This document shows positions 1 through 11,128 of a DNA stretch of 64,000 nt, in pieces; positions within the stretch are counted from its first letter, which is position 1; each line of letters starts with the position of its first letter. The notes under the pieces are model-generated. The model had not been told where the DNA came from. It worked only from the letters and a program-made list of their open reading frames with translations, and made no database searches. Source of the stretch: Conus ventricosus (lineage: Eukaryota; Mollusca; Gastropoda; Neogastropoda; Conidae); assembly GCA_018398815.1 (NCBI GenBank), contig CM031620.1:60616599-60680598 (forward strand). The letters are read 5' to 3'. The position numbers were made by a program, and so were the translations under genes.

Positions 1-235
1 AGCAGAACGCTAGTTTCCACTACTCGGGGGTCATCATAATATGGCAGGGCCCAATACTCTCCCTCGCTGCATTCACCTTCCCCAAACCTGAATAGGGCCA
101 GTACCCATTTTCAGCTGGGTGGACTGGAGAGCATATGGAAAATTGTCCTTCTTCTGAGAGTGTCTTGATCACAGGTCTCCTGCGCGGCAGGCAAGCACCC
201 TAACCACTCAGCAAACCGGGCTCTCCTTCACAGTA
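1..235 (-). repeat. tRNA-derived SINE
   Basis: On the minus strand, positions about 232 to 163 look like a tRNA-type pol III promoter head. An A-box-like stretch reads TGCTGAGTGGTTAGGGTG and a B-box-like stretch lies near GACCTGTGATCAAG. A non-tRNA body of about 150 bp follows and runs off the window edge. A working tRNA is unlikely because no closing acceptor stem follows the B box. The family name is not recognised. The element is read from its promoter boxes only. Confidence 0.55.
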
Positions 236-670
236 CCATCAATCTATTAATGATTTTAACAATGGTTATATTGATATTTAAAATGATACATGCCACTGAT
301 TTTAAAACTTTCTTCAAAAATTGTTTTCTTTTTACATTGAGGTTTTGGAAGTGAATCTCCGTCACCGAAGAAATACAGACTCGTGGTGCATTATGTTTAA
401 TGTCTGATTCAGTGTTTTCTTCACTTGCTAGGACTCAGTCTTACAAGTTGGACTTCTGACCTTCGTTTGGTTGGGTTTTACACTCTTAATTTTTTTTGGG
501 GGGATTAAAAAATCAATTTGATTTTTTTAATGTTTTCCCTTCACTATCTTTTATAATTAATGGAACATCACTCCATCCCATTAATGGTTAGCAAGTTGAA
601 TCTCCCAAAAATCATTTTATGAAATAACTGAATTTATATTTTTTCTTTTGTAGTTATATATATATATATA

Positions 671-709
<39 letters not shown>

Positions 710-1382
710 CAGTTCAAATGCTTTTAAAATCCACTGGCCCCTATGAAAATGTTTAACTAACAGTTAAATGTTTCCTTATTTAAATGTATACCACTGCCTT
801 GAGAAATAAGCTCGGGTTCTTTGTAAGTTTGGATATTTTCTAGTCAGTATTGTAATGCGGGTTGCACTTGAACAGTGATGAAAAAATTCATCATACAATG
901 GAATAACATTCTGTGTATGTAATTTATATGTTAGTGAAAACAGTGTGTCTTCTTTACTTTTGTTTTAGCAAGGCAAATCGTATTTGGGCTTAAGTTTACC
1001 TAAAGAAATTGTGCTGGTTTTTATGTTTTGTTTTGGGTTAGGAAAAAGTCGGGGAAAACATTTCCTGTTCACTTTCTTTCCTTAAAACATTCATGGAATT
1101 ATAAGAAACAGCTAATATGTATAACGTTTCAAATCTTGTCTGTAAAATACAAGTGTTTAGTTTGTGCTGTTTTTGGCAGCAATGTCCATTAACAGAAAGG
1201 GCTCCTAAAGTTATGGTTTGCCAAGTCACAATTCAAAGTTGTTTTGTTCATGTATTACACCTGAAGGGAAACACTTATATATAAATCTGATATAAAGAAA
1301 TGCTATTCATATTTGTGCCACTGCATGAAGCTGTCTGAATTTTTGTTCCTACCGATTAGATCTGTCTCTTTTGTGTGTGTGT
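236..1382. other. AT-rich flanking DNA, no gene seen
   Basis: I see no coding region here. The stretch is AT-rich, with an (AT)n microsatellite at about 655-706 and a (GT)n tract at about 1370-1400. The longest open frames are short and lack any recognisable motif. Confidence 0.6.
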
Positions 1383-1860
1383 GTGTGTGTGGTGTGTGTT
1401 TTAAGGAACTGATTGACAAAGGTAGACAATATTATTGTGAAAGGACTTTAATGTTGAATTTCTAAAGCTTCTACAAAGAGAGAGCATCAAGAACGTTTGT
1501 AAACAAAAAAACATTTTGTGGGAAAAGGGATTGCTCCATTTCCTCCCGCCCCCCGCCCCCCTATTAGGGCACATCCCCTATCCTGTATACCTACCATAAG
1601 CCCGTGTGTGGTGTGTGGTTGTGTGTGTGTGTGTGTAAGGAACGATTGACAAAGGGAGACAATATTATTGTGAAAGGACTTTAATGTTGAATTTTTAAAG
1701 CTTCTACAAAGAGAGAGCATCAAGAACGTTTGTAAACAAGAAAACATTTTGTGGGAAAAGGGGGATTGCTCCATTTCCCCCCCCCCCCCCCCCTCCCCCC
1801 CCCCCCCCCCCCCTATTAGGGCACTATCCCCTATCCCTATATACCTACCATAAGCCAATG
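1383..1860. repeat. Tandem duplication, period about 235 bp, two copies
   Basis: A block beginning with (GT)n and AAGGAAC, passing through GAAAGGACTTTAATGTTG and a poly-C tract, and ending at CTACCATAAGCC occurs at about 1383-1605 and again at about 1620-1857. The poly-C tract in the second copy is longer (about 1778-1813). Confidence 0.8.
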
Positions 1861-2594
1861 CGCCCACTTCACCAACATTGTCCTCTCATCCCCCACACCT
1901 CCAAGGCGGCTGCTTATGCCTGACCTGCGTTAGCATTGCAGTATTACTGACTAGGCACAGCTGTTTAGTTTCAACATTTTCTTATATATGGGGTTTCAGG
2001 TTTACGGCTCTCAGGATTTTTAGTTTCAGGTTTGGCAACAGGGTAGTCCTAGCACCCATGCACACACCATGAACTACTTTCCCTGCTATCATCTACTGAA
2101 GCCTGCTGTACAAATTCCCACACGGCATGGCCAAGTCCCCTGCATAATGCCCTCTTTCTTTTCCTTCTATTTATGGGCTACTCCACCAAGCTGTTGGGAA
2201 AATGTGCGTGTCAGGTGTTGGCCAAGCCTTGCTCACGACGCCGTGGTTTCACGATTTTCTCCTTTCTCATCTGCCATGTCACAGAAAACCAGCCAGCTGG
2301 TGCTCAAGGATGCCAGGATTAGGAAGTGGCAGGATTGTGTAAAGTGAAATGATTCACTGATGGCAGTGCTGGTTGTGTGTAGTTAACACTGAAAGAAAAA
2401 AAAGTATTGTGTAAATTTTCCCCCAAAATTCAGACCACTTCAGGCCTTCCTCATACATAATTAATATACACACTACACAGGTGCCAATGGCATTGATATC
2501 CCTTTCATTCTGTGCTTGGCTGAGCGCAATGCTGACAGGATTCAGCATGCTATGCAAGGTGTGCTGTATCTGCATCACTGATAGCAGCATGTGG
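1861..2594. other. Flanking DNA, no gene seen
   Basis: No recognisable coding, RNA or mobile sequence. This is the last part of the window not also found after the gap. Confidence 0.5.
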
Positions 2595-2924
2595 TCGTTA
2601 ATTTGGCTTGCTGTAAAATTTGCCATCACACACGTTTTCTGCTGAATGCTGGACAGGACACGAAGTTGTAGTCTTTTTGGCAGGTGACGGTGAACATGGA
2701 GCCAAGGCCGCTACTGGTGGTAAGGTCGATGCAAAGTGTGCAAGCCTCGTATTTAGCCTCTTGACAGTTGTAGAGTTGTCAAAAGGCGAGTGAAGACAAA
2801 CTTTCACTCACATACAGGCTGGAGCACAGCTGACTTGAAAAATCTCTGGAAAACAGCCAGGGCCCATGGGCCACGCCCTGATGGGAGATTGGTTTGTTTT
2901 GTGAGTTATCCATGTCGCCTGGTG

Positions 2925-3065
2925 ATGACAGAACAATATCTCTAGTGTGGACACAACCACAGTCACTGAATGATGATGGAACAATATCTCTAGTGTGGAC
3001 ACGACCACTGTCACTGAATGATGAAAGAACAATATCTCTAGTGTGGACACAACCACTGTGACTCT
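2925..3065. repeat. Minisatellite, about 47-bp unit, three copies
   Basis: The phrase ACAATATCTCTAGTGTGGAC recurs three times with diverging spacers. The same three-copy array is at about 39950-40090. Confidence 0.8.
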
Positions 3066-3135
3066 GTGCATCTCACTTCTTGCTGTTTATAACCAAGCCC
3101 AACGCACGAGTACATACGACATATCACTTATCAGG

Positions 3136-3330
3136 GCTGTCACAGTGTTGAAATAAAATCCACACATGTTCCTTTTAAAAAAAAAAAAGGGGGGGGGGAG
3201 GGGGGACCATTAATCAAATGAGGAAATGCAGTGTGCTGTGGTCCTGAAGCATCACCATGCTTCTTGCAGTGCACGTGTTCTTGCAGTGCACGTGTTCACA
3301 CAGCACTGTTAACATGACTGGCATAGTTCA
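3136..3330 (-). repeat. Probable old LINE 3' tail remnant and spacer
   Basis: ATCAGGGCTGTCAC followed by AAATC and an A-run at 3136-3188 resembles the 3' tail of the LINE at about 36672-36749, which carries ATCAGGGCTGTCACC and then a long A-run. A G-rich run follows. The counterpart is at about 40160-40225. The similarity is short, so the call is tentative. Confidence 0.35.
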
Positions 3331-3840
3331 GCTCTTTTCAAAAACAAAAAAATGACAACATGCACATGCCATTCCTAACTTGTTCACTTTCCGAAAACAA
3401 AACAAAACAAAAAAACAACAACACTGATTGGTTTTGTTCACTTTTGTAGTCTTTTCAATCCACACAGATCAGCAGTTGAGAGTTATGCCTTCCTCAAACG
3501 TTTTGTCTTGATTAATGATTCATGACATGCAAGACTTCAGATTCGGCCTAAAGCCAAAGTCTATGCGTAATGCACAACCAGAAAAAAAAATGGCTGAAGA
3601 AGTAGCATTCACCTACATATATGCCCACCAACGAACTGGTCTGATCAATGAATGCAGAAGCACAGCAACACACCGTAACAGCTGCAGACGGCACCTGTGT
3701 TGAACATAGAATCATGGAAACCTGGTTTGGAAAAACTGGGTATGGCAACAAGACTCGGGTGATTAAGCGTTTCGTGACCCTTTTCTTCTTATCAGCGAAC
3801 CTTTTTTTGCCTCAGATGTTCGCTTTTTCCTCTCTCTGAT
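3330..3840. repeat. Dispersed repeat R1, member 1
   Basis: This stretch resembles 22670-23080: both have CCATTCCT..TTCA, a shared ACTGGTCTGATCAATG, AGAATCATG.AAACCTGG and TTAAGCGTTTC. It is a dispersed repeat of about 450 bp rather than a gene, since the open frames in the two members are not conserved. The copy in the second block is at about 40360-40860. The family is unknown to me. Confidence 0.6.
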
Positions 3841-4045
3841 AATCAGGTGATTTTAACTAAAATCCTTGGAGCCAAGAATTCTGCAGCCTGCACATATTTA
3901 TATAAAAAGTGTTATTTTATGCCTCTTGTTTCATAATGAAACTTTAAATTTAAAAATGCCAGTGGACTTAATCTGAACCCCTTTCACACTGTTGAGATAA
4001 CATGAAGGCAGAGAAAGCTGTTTCTTCTTCTAAAGTGAGACGACA

Positions 4046-4119
4046 GGCCTTGATTTTGATGGCTACTTTAACTTTTCTTTTTGTGAGGAAAAGTTAAAGA
4101 AGCCATCGAAATCAAGACC
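4046..4119. other. Near-perfect 34-bp-arm hairpin (pre-miRNA-sized)
   Basis: The left arm begins GGCCTTGATTTTGATGGC and the right arm ends GCCATCGAAATCAAGACC. About 30 of 34 positions pair around a short TTTTTGTG loop. It is preserved at 41075-41147. The size fits a miRNA precursor but equally a small foldback repeat. No miRNA family is recognised. Confidence 0.6.
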
Positions 4120-4363
4120 AGATGCCCCAGCCTGAACAAGATCAAGGCTTTGAACTTCCCCCATCTACAATCAGATCCTGACAACCGTTCACACCCCCAC
4201 AACATCGCCCCATCAGGCCTCGCTGCCACAACAGCAACAGTGAGCTGAAGAAGAGACAGGGCGACCCTGTCAAAATATTCTCCAAGTAAGTTTTTGATTC
4301 TGAGTCTAATTACGTTTCTAATGTCAAATCCAAAAACCTATTTTCTTATTTGCTTATGAATAT

Positions 4364-4565
4364 TTCCAGAACCACAGCCAGCACTGTGAAGTATGAAGAA
4401 ACTGGTGCGGGAGATGGCCGACTGTAACATTTCCAGAACCACAGCCAGCACTGTGAAGTATGAAGAAACTGGTGCGGGAGATGACCGACTGTAACATTTC
4501 CAGAACCACAGCCACACTGTGAAGTATGAAGAAACTGGTGCGGGAGATGACCGACTGTAACATTT
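4364..4565. repeat. Minisatellite, about 66-68 bp unit, three copies
   Basis: The unit includes CATTTCCAGAACCACAGCCA and GAAACTGGTGCGGGAGATG. Three units are here, against five in copy 2. Confidence 0.85.
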
Positions 4566-4570
4566 CCACG

Positions 4571-5469
4571 CACATTGAATAGATTGAGAGATGTGCACTT
4601 TCAAACAAACTCAGCATGCTGCAGGCAGATCAAATGACACAAGTTTAAGAAATAGTATCCCAAGCCTGAAGGGAAGCCGATTCTAGATTCTTTTGAACAT
4701 GTGAAAAAGGGAGTTAAAGTGAAAAAGTGGAGTTAAAGCTGTCATTGTTTGAAAATTGGCATACCGTTGAATTCAAACACCTTGGCTCATGTTTCTCATC
4801 GCTGAAATTTCACAGCCAATGGAAAATGGGGAATGATTACAAAATTTAATGAACCTACCTGGGGCCCTGAAATTTAACTTGAATCAACTTGAATAAATCA
4901 TTTGGTCAGTGCTCAATTGCCAGTCCATCATGATTATAAATGATCCTACTTCCAACCCAGGCAAATCTTATTTCAGATCGAGAAACACTTGCAGCCAGAT
5001 CCTGGCTAGTTTCCAGCTTCACATCCCCACACGAGTGCTGACCCCCCCCCAAAGACATGCTCAAAATGATGTCAAACATAGTAGATATATGTCAATTTCA
5101 GTAATGTATGTGGTGTGACATTAACAGGCTGGTCCGCATGCACTGGTGTGGTGTGACATAAACTGGCTGGTCCGCATGCACTAATGATGCCTTGGAACAG
5201 ACCCTGAAGCGTAGTATCATCTGATGGAACGTAGTTTTCAGTGGTAATAAGAAATATTAAAAAAAGAAAAGAAGAGATGACACAGACACAACATCACACA
5301 CAACAAACACACCAGCTCTCAGATGATAAACCCTCCAACAAGACGGTCTGGCTGCAAAGGATGTCATCACTCTTGCAACTACAATGTTTCCCAGTATAAC
5401 TTTGTGACAGTCACTCCAAGTCCTTCACCACCCCACCCCCCCAAAGTCTCTTTGGCTGGAGTCTATCCT
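4571..5469. other. HAT1 3' flank
   Basis: Downstream of the last HAT1 exon on the minus strand, so the 3' UTR should lie here. I found no convincing AATAAA signal in minus orientation. A 50-bp direct repeat containing GGCTGGTCCGCATGCACT lies at about 5110-5185. The counterpart is 41726-42623. Confidence 0.45.
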
Positions 5470-5637
5470 CTGGGCGTCCGAGTCCAGCCGATTCAGAATG
5501 TGTCGGTACATGTCCACATGTTCCTGAAACTGCTTCTCCAGCACCATCTGACGCTGCTCGGAGGACGTTGCTCATCATCTGGGCCAGCTCACCCGGCTGC
5601 AGGGCACGCTCCAGCTTGTGGTAGTCACGCGCGTCCT
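5470..5637 (-). CDS. HAT1: HAT1 exon F, copy 1
   Basis: Counterpart of 42624-42794 with a missing base after AGGACGC, a two-base loss in the SNTSSE segment, and CAG in place of the TAG stop. If translated it would read on past the normal end. DELAQ is GELAQ here. Confidence 0.8.
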
Positions 5638-5649
5638 CTGCACACACAC

Positions 5650-7810
5650 ACGCATAGAGTCAGTTCTTTGCACATTCATACACCCTGTCACAGTTCTCTG
5701 CACATACATACACCCTGTCACAGTTCTCTGCACACACACCCTGTCACAGTTCTCTGGACACAACCCGTCACAGTTCTCTGCACACGCACACCCTGTCACA
5801 GTTCCTGGACACACACACCCTGTCACAGTTCTATGCACACACAAACCCCGTCACAGTTCTCTGGACACAACCCGTCACAGTTCTCTGGACACACACACCC
5901 TGTCACAGTTCTCTGGACACACACCCTGTCACAGTTCTCTGACACACACACCCTGTCACAGTTCTCTGCACACACACCCTGTCACAGTTCTCTGCACACA
6001 CACACACACCCTGTCACAGTTCTCTGCACACACACCCTGTCACAGTTCTCTGGACACACACCCTGTCACAGTTCTCCTGCACACACACACACCCTGTCAC
6101 AGTTCTCTGCACACACACGCACACCCTGTCACAGTTCTCTGACACACACCCTGTCACAGTTCTCTGCACACACACCCTTCACAGTTCCCCTGGACACACA
6201 CCCTGTCACAGTTCTCTGCACACACACACACACACACACCCTGTCACAGTTCTCTGGACACACACCCTGTCACAGTTCTCTACACACACACACACACACC
6301 CTGTCACAGTTTTTCTTTCACACACACCCTGTCACAGTTCTCTGCACACACACACACACACCCTGTCACAGTTCTCTGCACACACCCTGTCACAGTTCTC
6401 CCGCACACACACACCCTGTCACAGTTCTCTGCACACACACACACACACACACCCTGTCACAGTTCTCTGCACACACCCCCTGTCACAGTTCTCTGCACAC
6501 CACACACCCTGTCACAGTTCACTGGACACAACCCTGTCACAGTTCTCTGCAACACGCACACCCTGTCACAGTTCTCTGCACACACACACACCCTGTCACA
6601 GTTTCTCTGCACACACCACACCCTGTCACAGTTCTCTGCACACACACACACCCTGTCACAGTTTCTCTGGACACACACCCTGTCACAGTTCTCTGCACAC
6701 ACACACACACACCCTGTCACAGTTCTCTGCACACACACCCTGTCACAGTTCTCTGCACACACACACACCATGTCACAGTTCTCTGCATACACACACCCTG
6801 TCACAGTTCACTGGACACAACCCTGTCACAGTTCTCTGCACACACACACACACCCTGTCACAGTTCTCTGCACACACACACCATGTCACAGTTCTTCTGC
6901 ATACACACACCCTGTCACAGTTCACTGGACACAACCCTGTCACAGTTCTCTGCACACGCACACCCTGTCACAGTTCTCTGCACACACACACACCCTGTCA
7001 CAGTTCTCTGCACACACACACACCCTGTCCACAGTTCTCTGCACACACACACACCCTGTCACAGTTCTCTGGACACACACCCTGTCACAGTTCTCTGCAC
7101 ACACACACACACACACCCCCGTCAGTTCTCTGCACACACAACACACCATGTCACAGTTCTCTGCATACACACACCCTGTCACAGTTCACTGGACACAACC
7201 CTGTCACAGTTCTCTGCACACACACACACACCCTGTCACAGTTCTCTGCACACACACACACCCTGTCACAGTTCTCTGCACACACACACACCCTGTCACA
7301 GTTCTCTGCACACACACACACACCCTGTCACAGTTCTCCTGCACACACACACACCCTGCACAGTTCTCTGCACACACGCACACCCTGTCACAGTTCTCTG
7401 CACACACACACACACCCTGTCACAGTTCTCTGCCACACACACCCTGTCACAGTTCTCTGCACACACACACACACCATGTCACAGTTCTCTGCATACACAC
7501 ACCCTGTCACAGTTCTTTTGCATACACACACCCGTCACAGTTCTCTGCACACACACACCCTGTCACAGTTCTCTGCACACACACACACACACCCTGTCAG
7601 AGTTCTCTGCACACACACAACCTTGTCACAGTTCTCTGCACACACACACCCTGTCACAGTTCTCTGCACACACACACACACACCCTGTCACAGTTCTCTG
7701 CACACACACACACCCTGTCACAGTTCTCTGCACACACGCACACCCTGTCACAGTTCTCTGCACACACACACACACACCCTGTCACAGTTCTCTGCACACA
7801 CACCCTGTCA
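5650..7810. repeat. 26-34 bp minisatellite at the HAT1 last-exon acceptor, copy 1
   Basis: About 75 units of (CA)n-CCCTGTCACAGTTCTCTG. On the transcribed minus strand each unit reads CAGAGAACTGTGACAGGG then (TG)n, so every unit presents (TG)nCAG/AG, the same form as the true 3' splice site at 5637/5638. Length variation is mostly in the (CA)n part. Long open frames across the array are by-products of the repeat. Confidence 0.95.
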
Positions 7811-7896
7811 TAGAACTGCTGCTCTTGAAATATTGCAACCATCTTTGTGCATTAACTGTTAAGTATGGGCAATGCTCTGTGCTTTCCTGTCTGGCA
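7811..7896. other. Short unique spacer inside the last HAT1 intron
   Basis: About 90 bp between the two arrays is the only non-repetitive part of this intron. The counterpart is about 44456-44545. No motif is recognised. Confidence 0.6.
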
Positions 7897-8307
7897 CTCC
7901 TGTCTTACCTGAAACGGTCTGTTCAGACATCTCTTCACATCCAGGTGTACCTGTTGTACGTTGAGATACTGCAGCCGATCTGTCTCACCTAAAACGGTCT
8001 GTTCAGACATCTCGTCACATCCAGGTGTACCTGTTGTACGTTGAGATACTGCAGCTGATCTGTCTCTCCTGAAACGTCTGTTCAGACATCTCTTCACATC
8101 CAGGTGTACCTGTTGTACATTGAGATACTGCAGCTGATCTGTCTCTCCTGAAACGGTCTGTTCAGACATCTCTTCACATCCAGGTGTACCTGTTGTACAT
8201 TGAGATACTGCAGCTGATCTGTCTCACCTGAAAGGGTTTGTTCAGACGTCTCTTCACTTCCAGGTGTACCTGTTGTACATTGAGATACAGCAGCTGATCT
8301 GTCTCAC
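7897..8307 (-). repeat. 80-bp array made from HAT1 exon E end plus 5' splice site, copy 1
   Basis: About five units of 80 bp. On the minus strand each holds a diverged copy of the exon E tail (coding for VKRRLNRPFQ) followed by GTGAGACAGATCAGCTG. The array joins the true donor at 8307/8308 without a gap. Roughly 58 bp is exon-derived and 22 bp is intron-derived. Confidence 0.9.
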
Positions 8308-8425
8308 CTGAAAGGGTTTGTTCAGACGTCTCTTCACATCCAATCTGTAAATGTTTGTACATAGAGACGTTGCTCTCGTCAGTGATCTCAGACGCAGGAT
8401 CTCATAAAACCCGCCTGGTCTGCCG
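8308..8425 (-). CDS. HAT1: HAT1 exon E, copy 1
   Basis: Counterpart of 45003-45118, with CGGG at the start as expected but an extra T nearby, one missing base in ATCTCAGACGC, and one extra base near TGTAAATG. Errors at different places in the two copies argue for consensus noise. Confidence 0.78.
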
Positions 8426-8504
8426 CTGTAACAGAATCCAATTCACACGTTATCATGTCAACGCCCATTCCTTTTTTTGTCTTTTTACAGAAATGTATAA
8501 AGAC

Positions 8505-11128
8505 TTAGGTGAACACTCTGCCTCATGTCCAACCTTAAGTGAACACTCTGCCTCATGTCCAATCTAAAGTGAACACACTGCCTCATGTCCGATCTTAAGT
8601 GAACACACTGCCTCATGTCCAACCTTAAGTGAACACACTGCCTCATATCCAACCTTAAGTGAACACACTGCCTCATGTCCAACCTTAATGAACACACTGC
8701 CTCATGTCCAATCTTAAGTGAACACTCTGCCTCATGTCCAACCTTAAGTGAACACACTGCCTCATATCCAACCTTAAGTGAACACACTGCCTCATGTCCA
8801 ATCTTAAGTGAACACTCTGCCTCATGTCCCACCTTAAGTGAACACACTGCCTCATGTCTAATCTATAGTGAACACACTGCCTCATGTCCAATCTTAAGTG
8901 AACACTCTGCTCATGTCCAACCTTAAGTGAACACACTGCCTCATGTCTAATCTATAGTAACACACTGCCTCATGTCCAACCTTAAGTGAACACTCTGCCT
9001 CATGTCCAATCTAAAGTGAACACACTGCCTCATGTCCAATCTTAATGAACACACTGCCTCATATCCAACCTTAAGTGAACACACTGCCTCATGTCCAACC
9101 TTAAGTGAACACTCTGCCTCATGTCCAATCTAAAGTGAACACACTGCCTCATGTCCAACCTTAAGTGAACACACTGCCTCATGTCCAACCTTAAGTGAAC
9201 ACACTGCCTCATGTCCAACCTTAAGTGAACACACGCCTCATGTCTAATCTATAGTGAACACACTGCCTCATGTCCAACCTTAAGTGAACACACTGCCTCA
9301 TATCCAACCTTAAGTGAACACACTGCCTCATGTCTAATCTAAAGTGAACACACTGCCTCATGTCCGATATTAATGAACACACTGCCTCATGTCCAATCTT
9401 AAGTGAACACACTGCCTCATGTCCAACCTTAAGTGAACACACTGCCTCATGTCTAATCTATAGTGAACACACTGCCTCATGTCCAACCTTAAGTGAACAC
9501 ACTGCCTCATATCCAACCTTAAGTGAACACACTGCCTCATGTCTAATCTATAGTGAACACACTGCCTCATCTCCAACCTTAAGTGAACACACTGCCTCAT
9601 GTCCAACCTTAAGTGAACACACTGCCTCATGTCTAATCTATAGTGAACACACTGCCTCATGTCCAATCTTAAGTGAACACCTGCCTCATGTCCAACCTTA
9701 AGTGAACACACTGCCTCATGTCTAATCTATAGTGAACACACTGCCTCATGTCCAACCTTAAGTGAACACTCTGCCTCATGTCCAATCTAAAGTGAACACA
9801 CTGCCTCATGTCCAATCTTAAGTGAACACACTGCCTCATATCCAACCTTAAGTGAACACACTGCCTCATGTCCAACCTTAAGTGAACACTCTGCCTCATG
9901 TCTAATCTAAAGTGAACACACTGCCTCATGTCCAATCTAAAGTGAACACACTGCCTCATAACCAACCTTAAGTGAACACACTGCCTCATGTCCAACCTTA
10001 AGTGAACACACTGCCTCATGTCTAATCTATAGTGAACACACTGCCTCATGTCCAACCTAAGTGAACACACTGCCTCACGTCCAACCTTAAGTGAACACAC
10101 TGCCTCATGTCTAATCTATAGTGAACACACTGCCTCATGTCCAACCTTAAGTGAACACACTGCCTCATGTCCAACCTTAAGTGAACACACTGCCTCATGT
10201 CCAACCTTAAGTGAACACACTGCCTCACGTCCAACCTTAAGTGAACACACTGCCTCACGTCCAACCTTAAGTGAACACACTGCCTCATGTCCAACCTTAG
10301 GTGAACACACTGCCTCTACCAACCTTAAGTGAACACACTGCCTCATGTCCAACCTTAAGTGAACACACTGCCTCATGTCCAACCTTAAGTGAACACACTG
10401 CCTCATGTCTAATCTATAGTGAACACACTGCCTCATGTCCAACCTTAAGTGAACACACTACCTCATATCCAACCTTAAGTGAACACACTGCCTCATGTCT
10501 AATCTATAGTGAACACACTGCCTCATGTCCGATATTAAGTGAACACACTGCCTCATGTCCAACCTTAAGTGAACACACTGCCTCATGTCCAACCTTAAGT
10601 GAACACACTGCCTCATGTCTAATCTATAGTGACACACTGCCTCATGTCCAACCTAAGTGAACACACTGCCTCATACCAACCTTAATGAACACACTGCCTC
10701 ATGTCTAATCTATAGTGAACACACTGCCTCATGTCCAACCTAAGTGAACACACTGCCTCATATCCAACCTTAAGTGAACACACTGCCTCATGTCTAATCT
10801 ATAGTGAACACACTGCCTCATGTCTAATCTATAGTGAACACACTGCCTCATGTCCAACCTAAGTGAACACACTGCCTCATATCCAACCTTAAGTGAACAC
10901 ACTGCCTCATGTCCAACCTTAAGTGAACACACTGCCTCATGTCTAATCTATAGTGAACACACTGCCTCATGTCCAACCTTAAGTGAACACACTGCCTCAC
11001 GTCCAAACCTTAAGTGAACACACTGCCTCATGTCCAATCTAAAGTGAACACACGCCTCATGTCCAACCTTAAGTGAACACACTGCCTCATATCCAACCTT
11101 AAGTGAACACACTGCCTCATGTCTAATC
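8505..11128. repeat. 30-bp minisatellite, about 87 units, copy 1 (main part)
   Basis: Unit GTGAACACACTGCCTCATGT followed by CCAACCTTAA, in near-perfect register. Variants CCAATCTAAA and CTAATCTATA alternate in blocks, which suggests higher-order copying. The array lies about 80 bp upstream of the exon E acceptor and is split by a hAT-like insertion at 11129. Confidence 0.97.

Noticed and set aside
5323..7992. Open frame of 889 codons rich in His, Thr, Ser and Cys
   Set aside because: It is the translation of the (CA)n-CCCTGTCACAGTTCTCTG array. Frames drift with unit length, it is on the strand opposite HAT1, and copy 2 does not keep it.
8505..11128. Regular 30-bp repeats resembling a CRISPR array
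   Set aside because: There are no unique spacers. Units are head to tail with small variants, in an animal intron.
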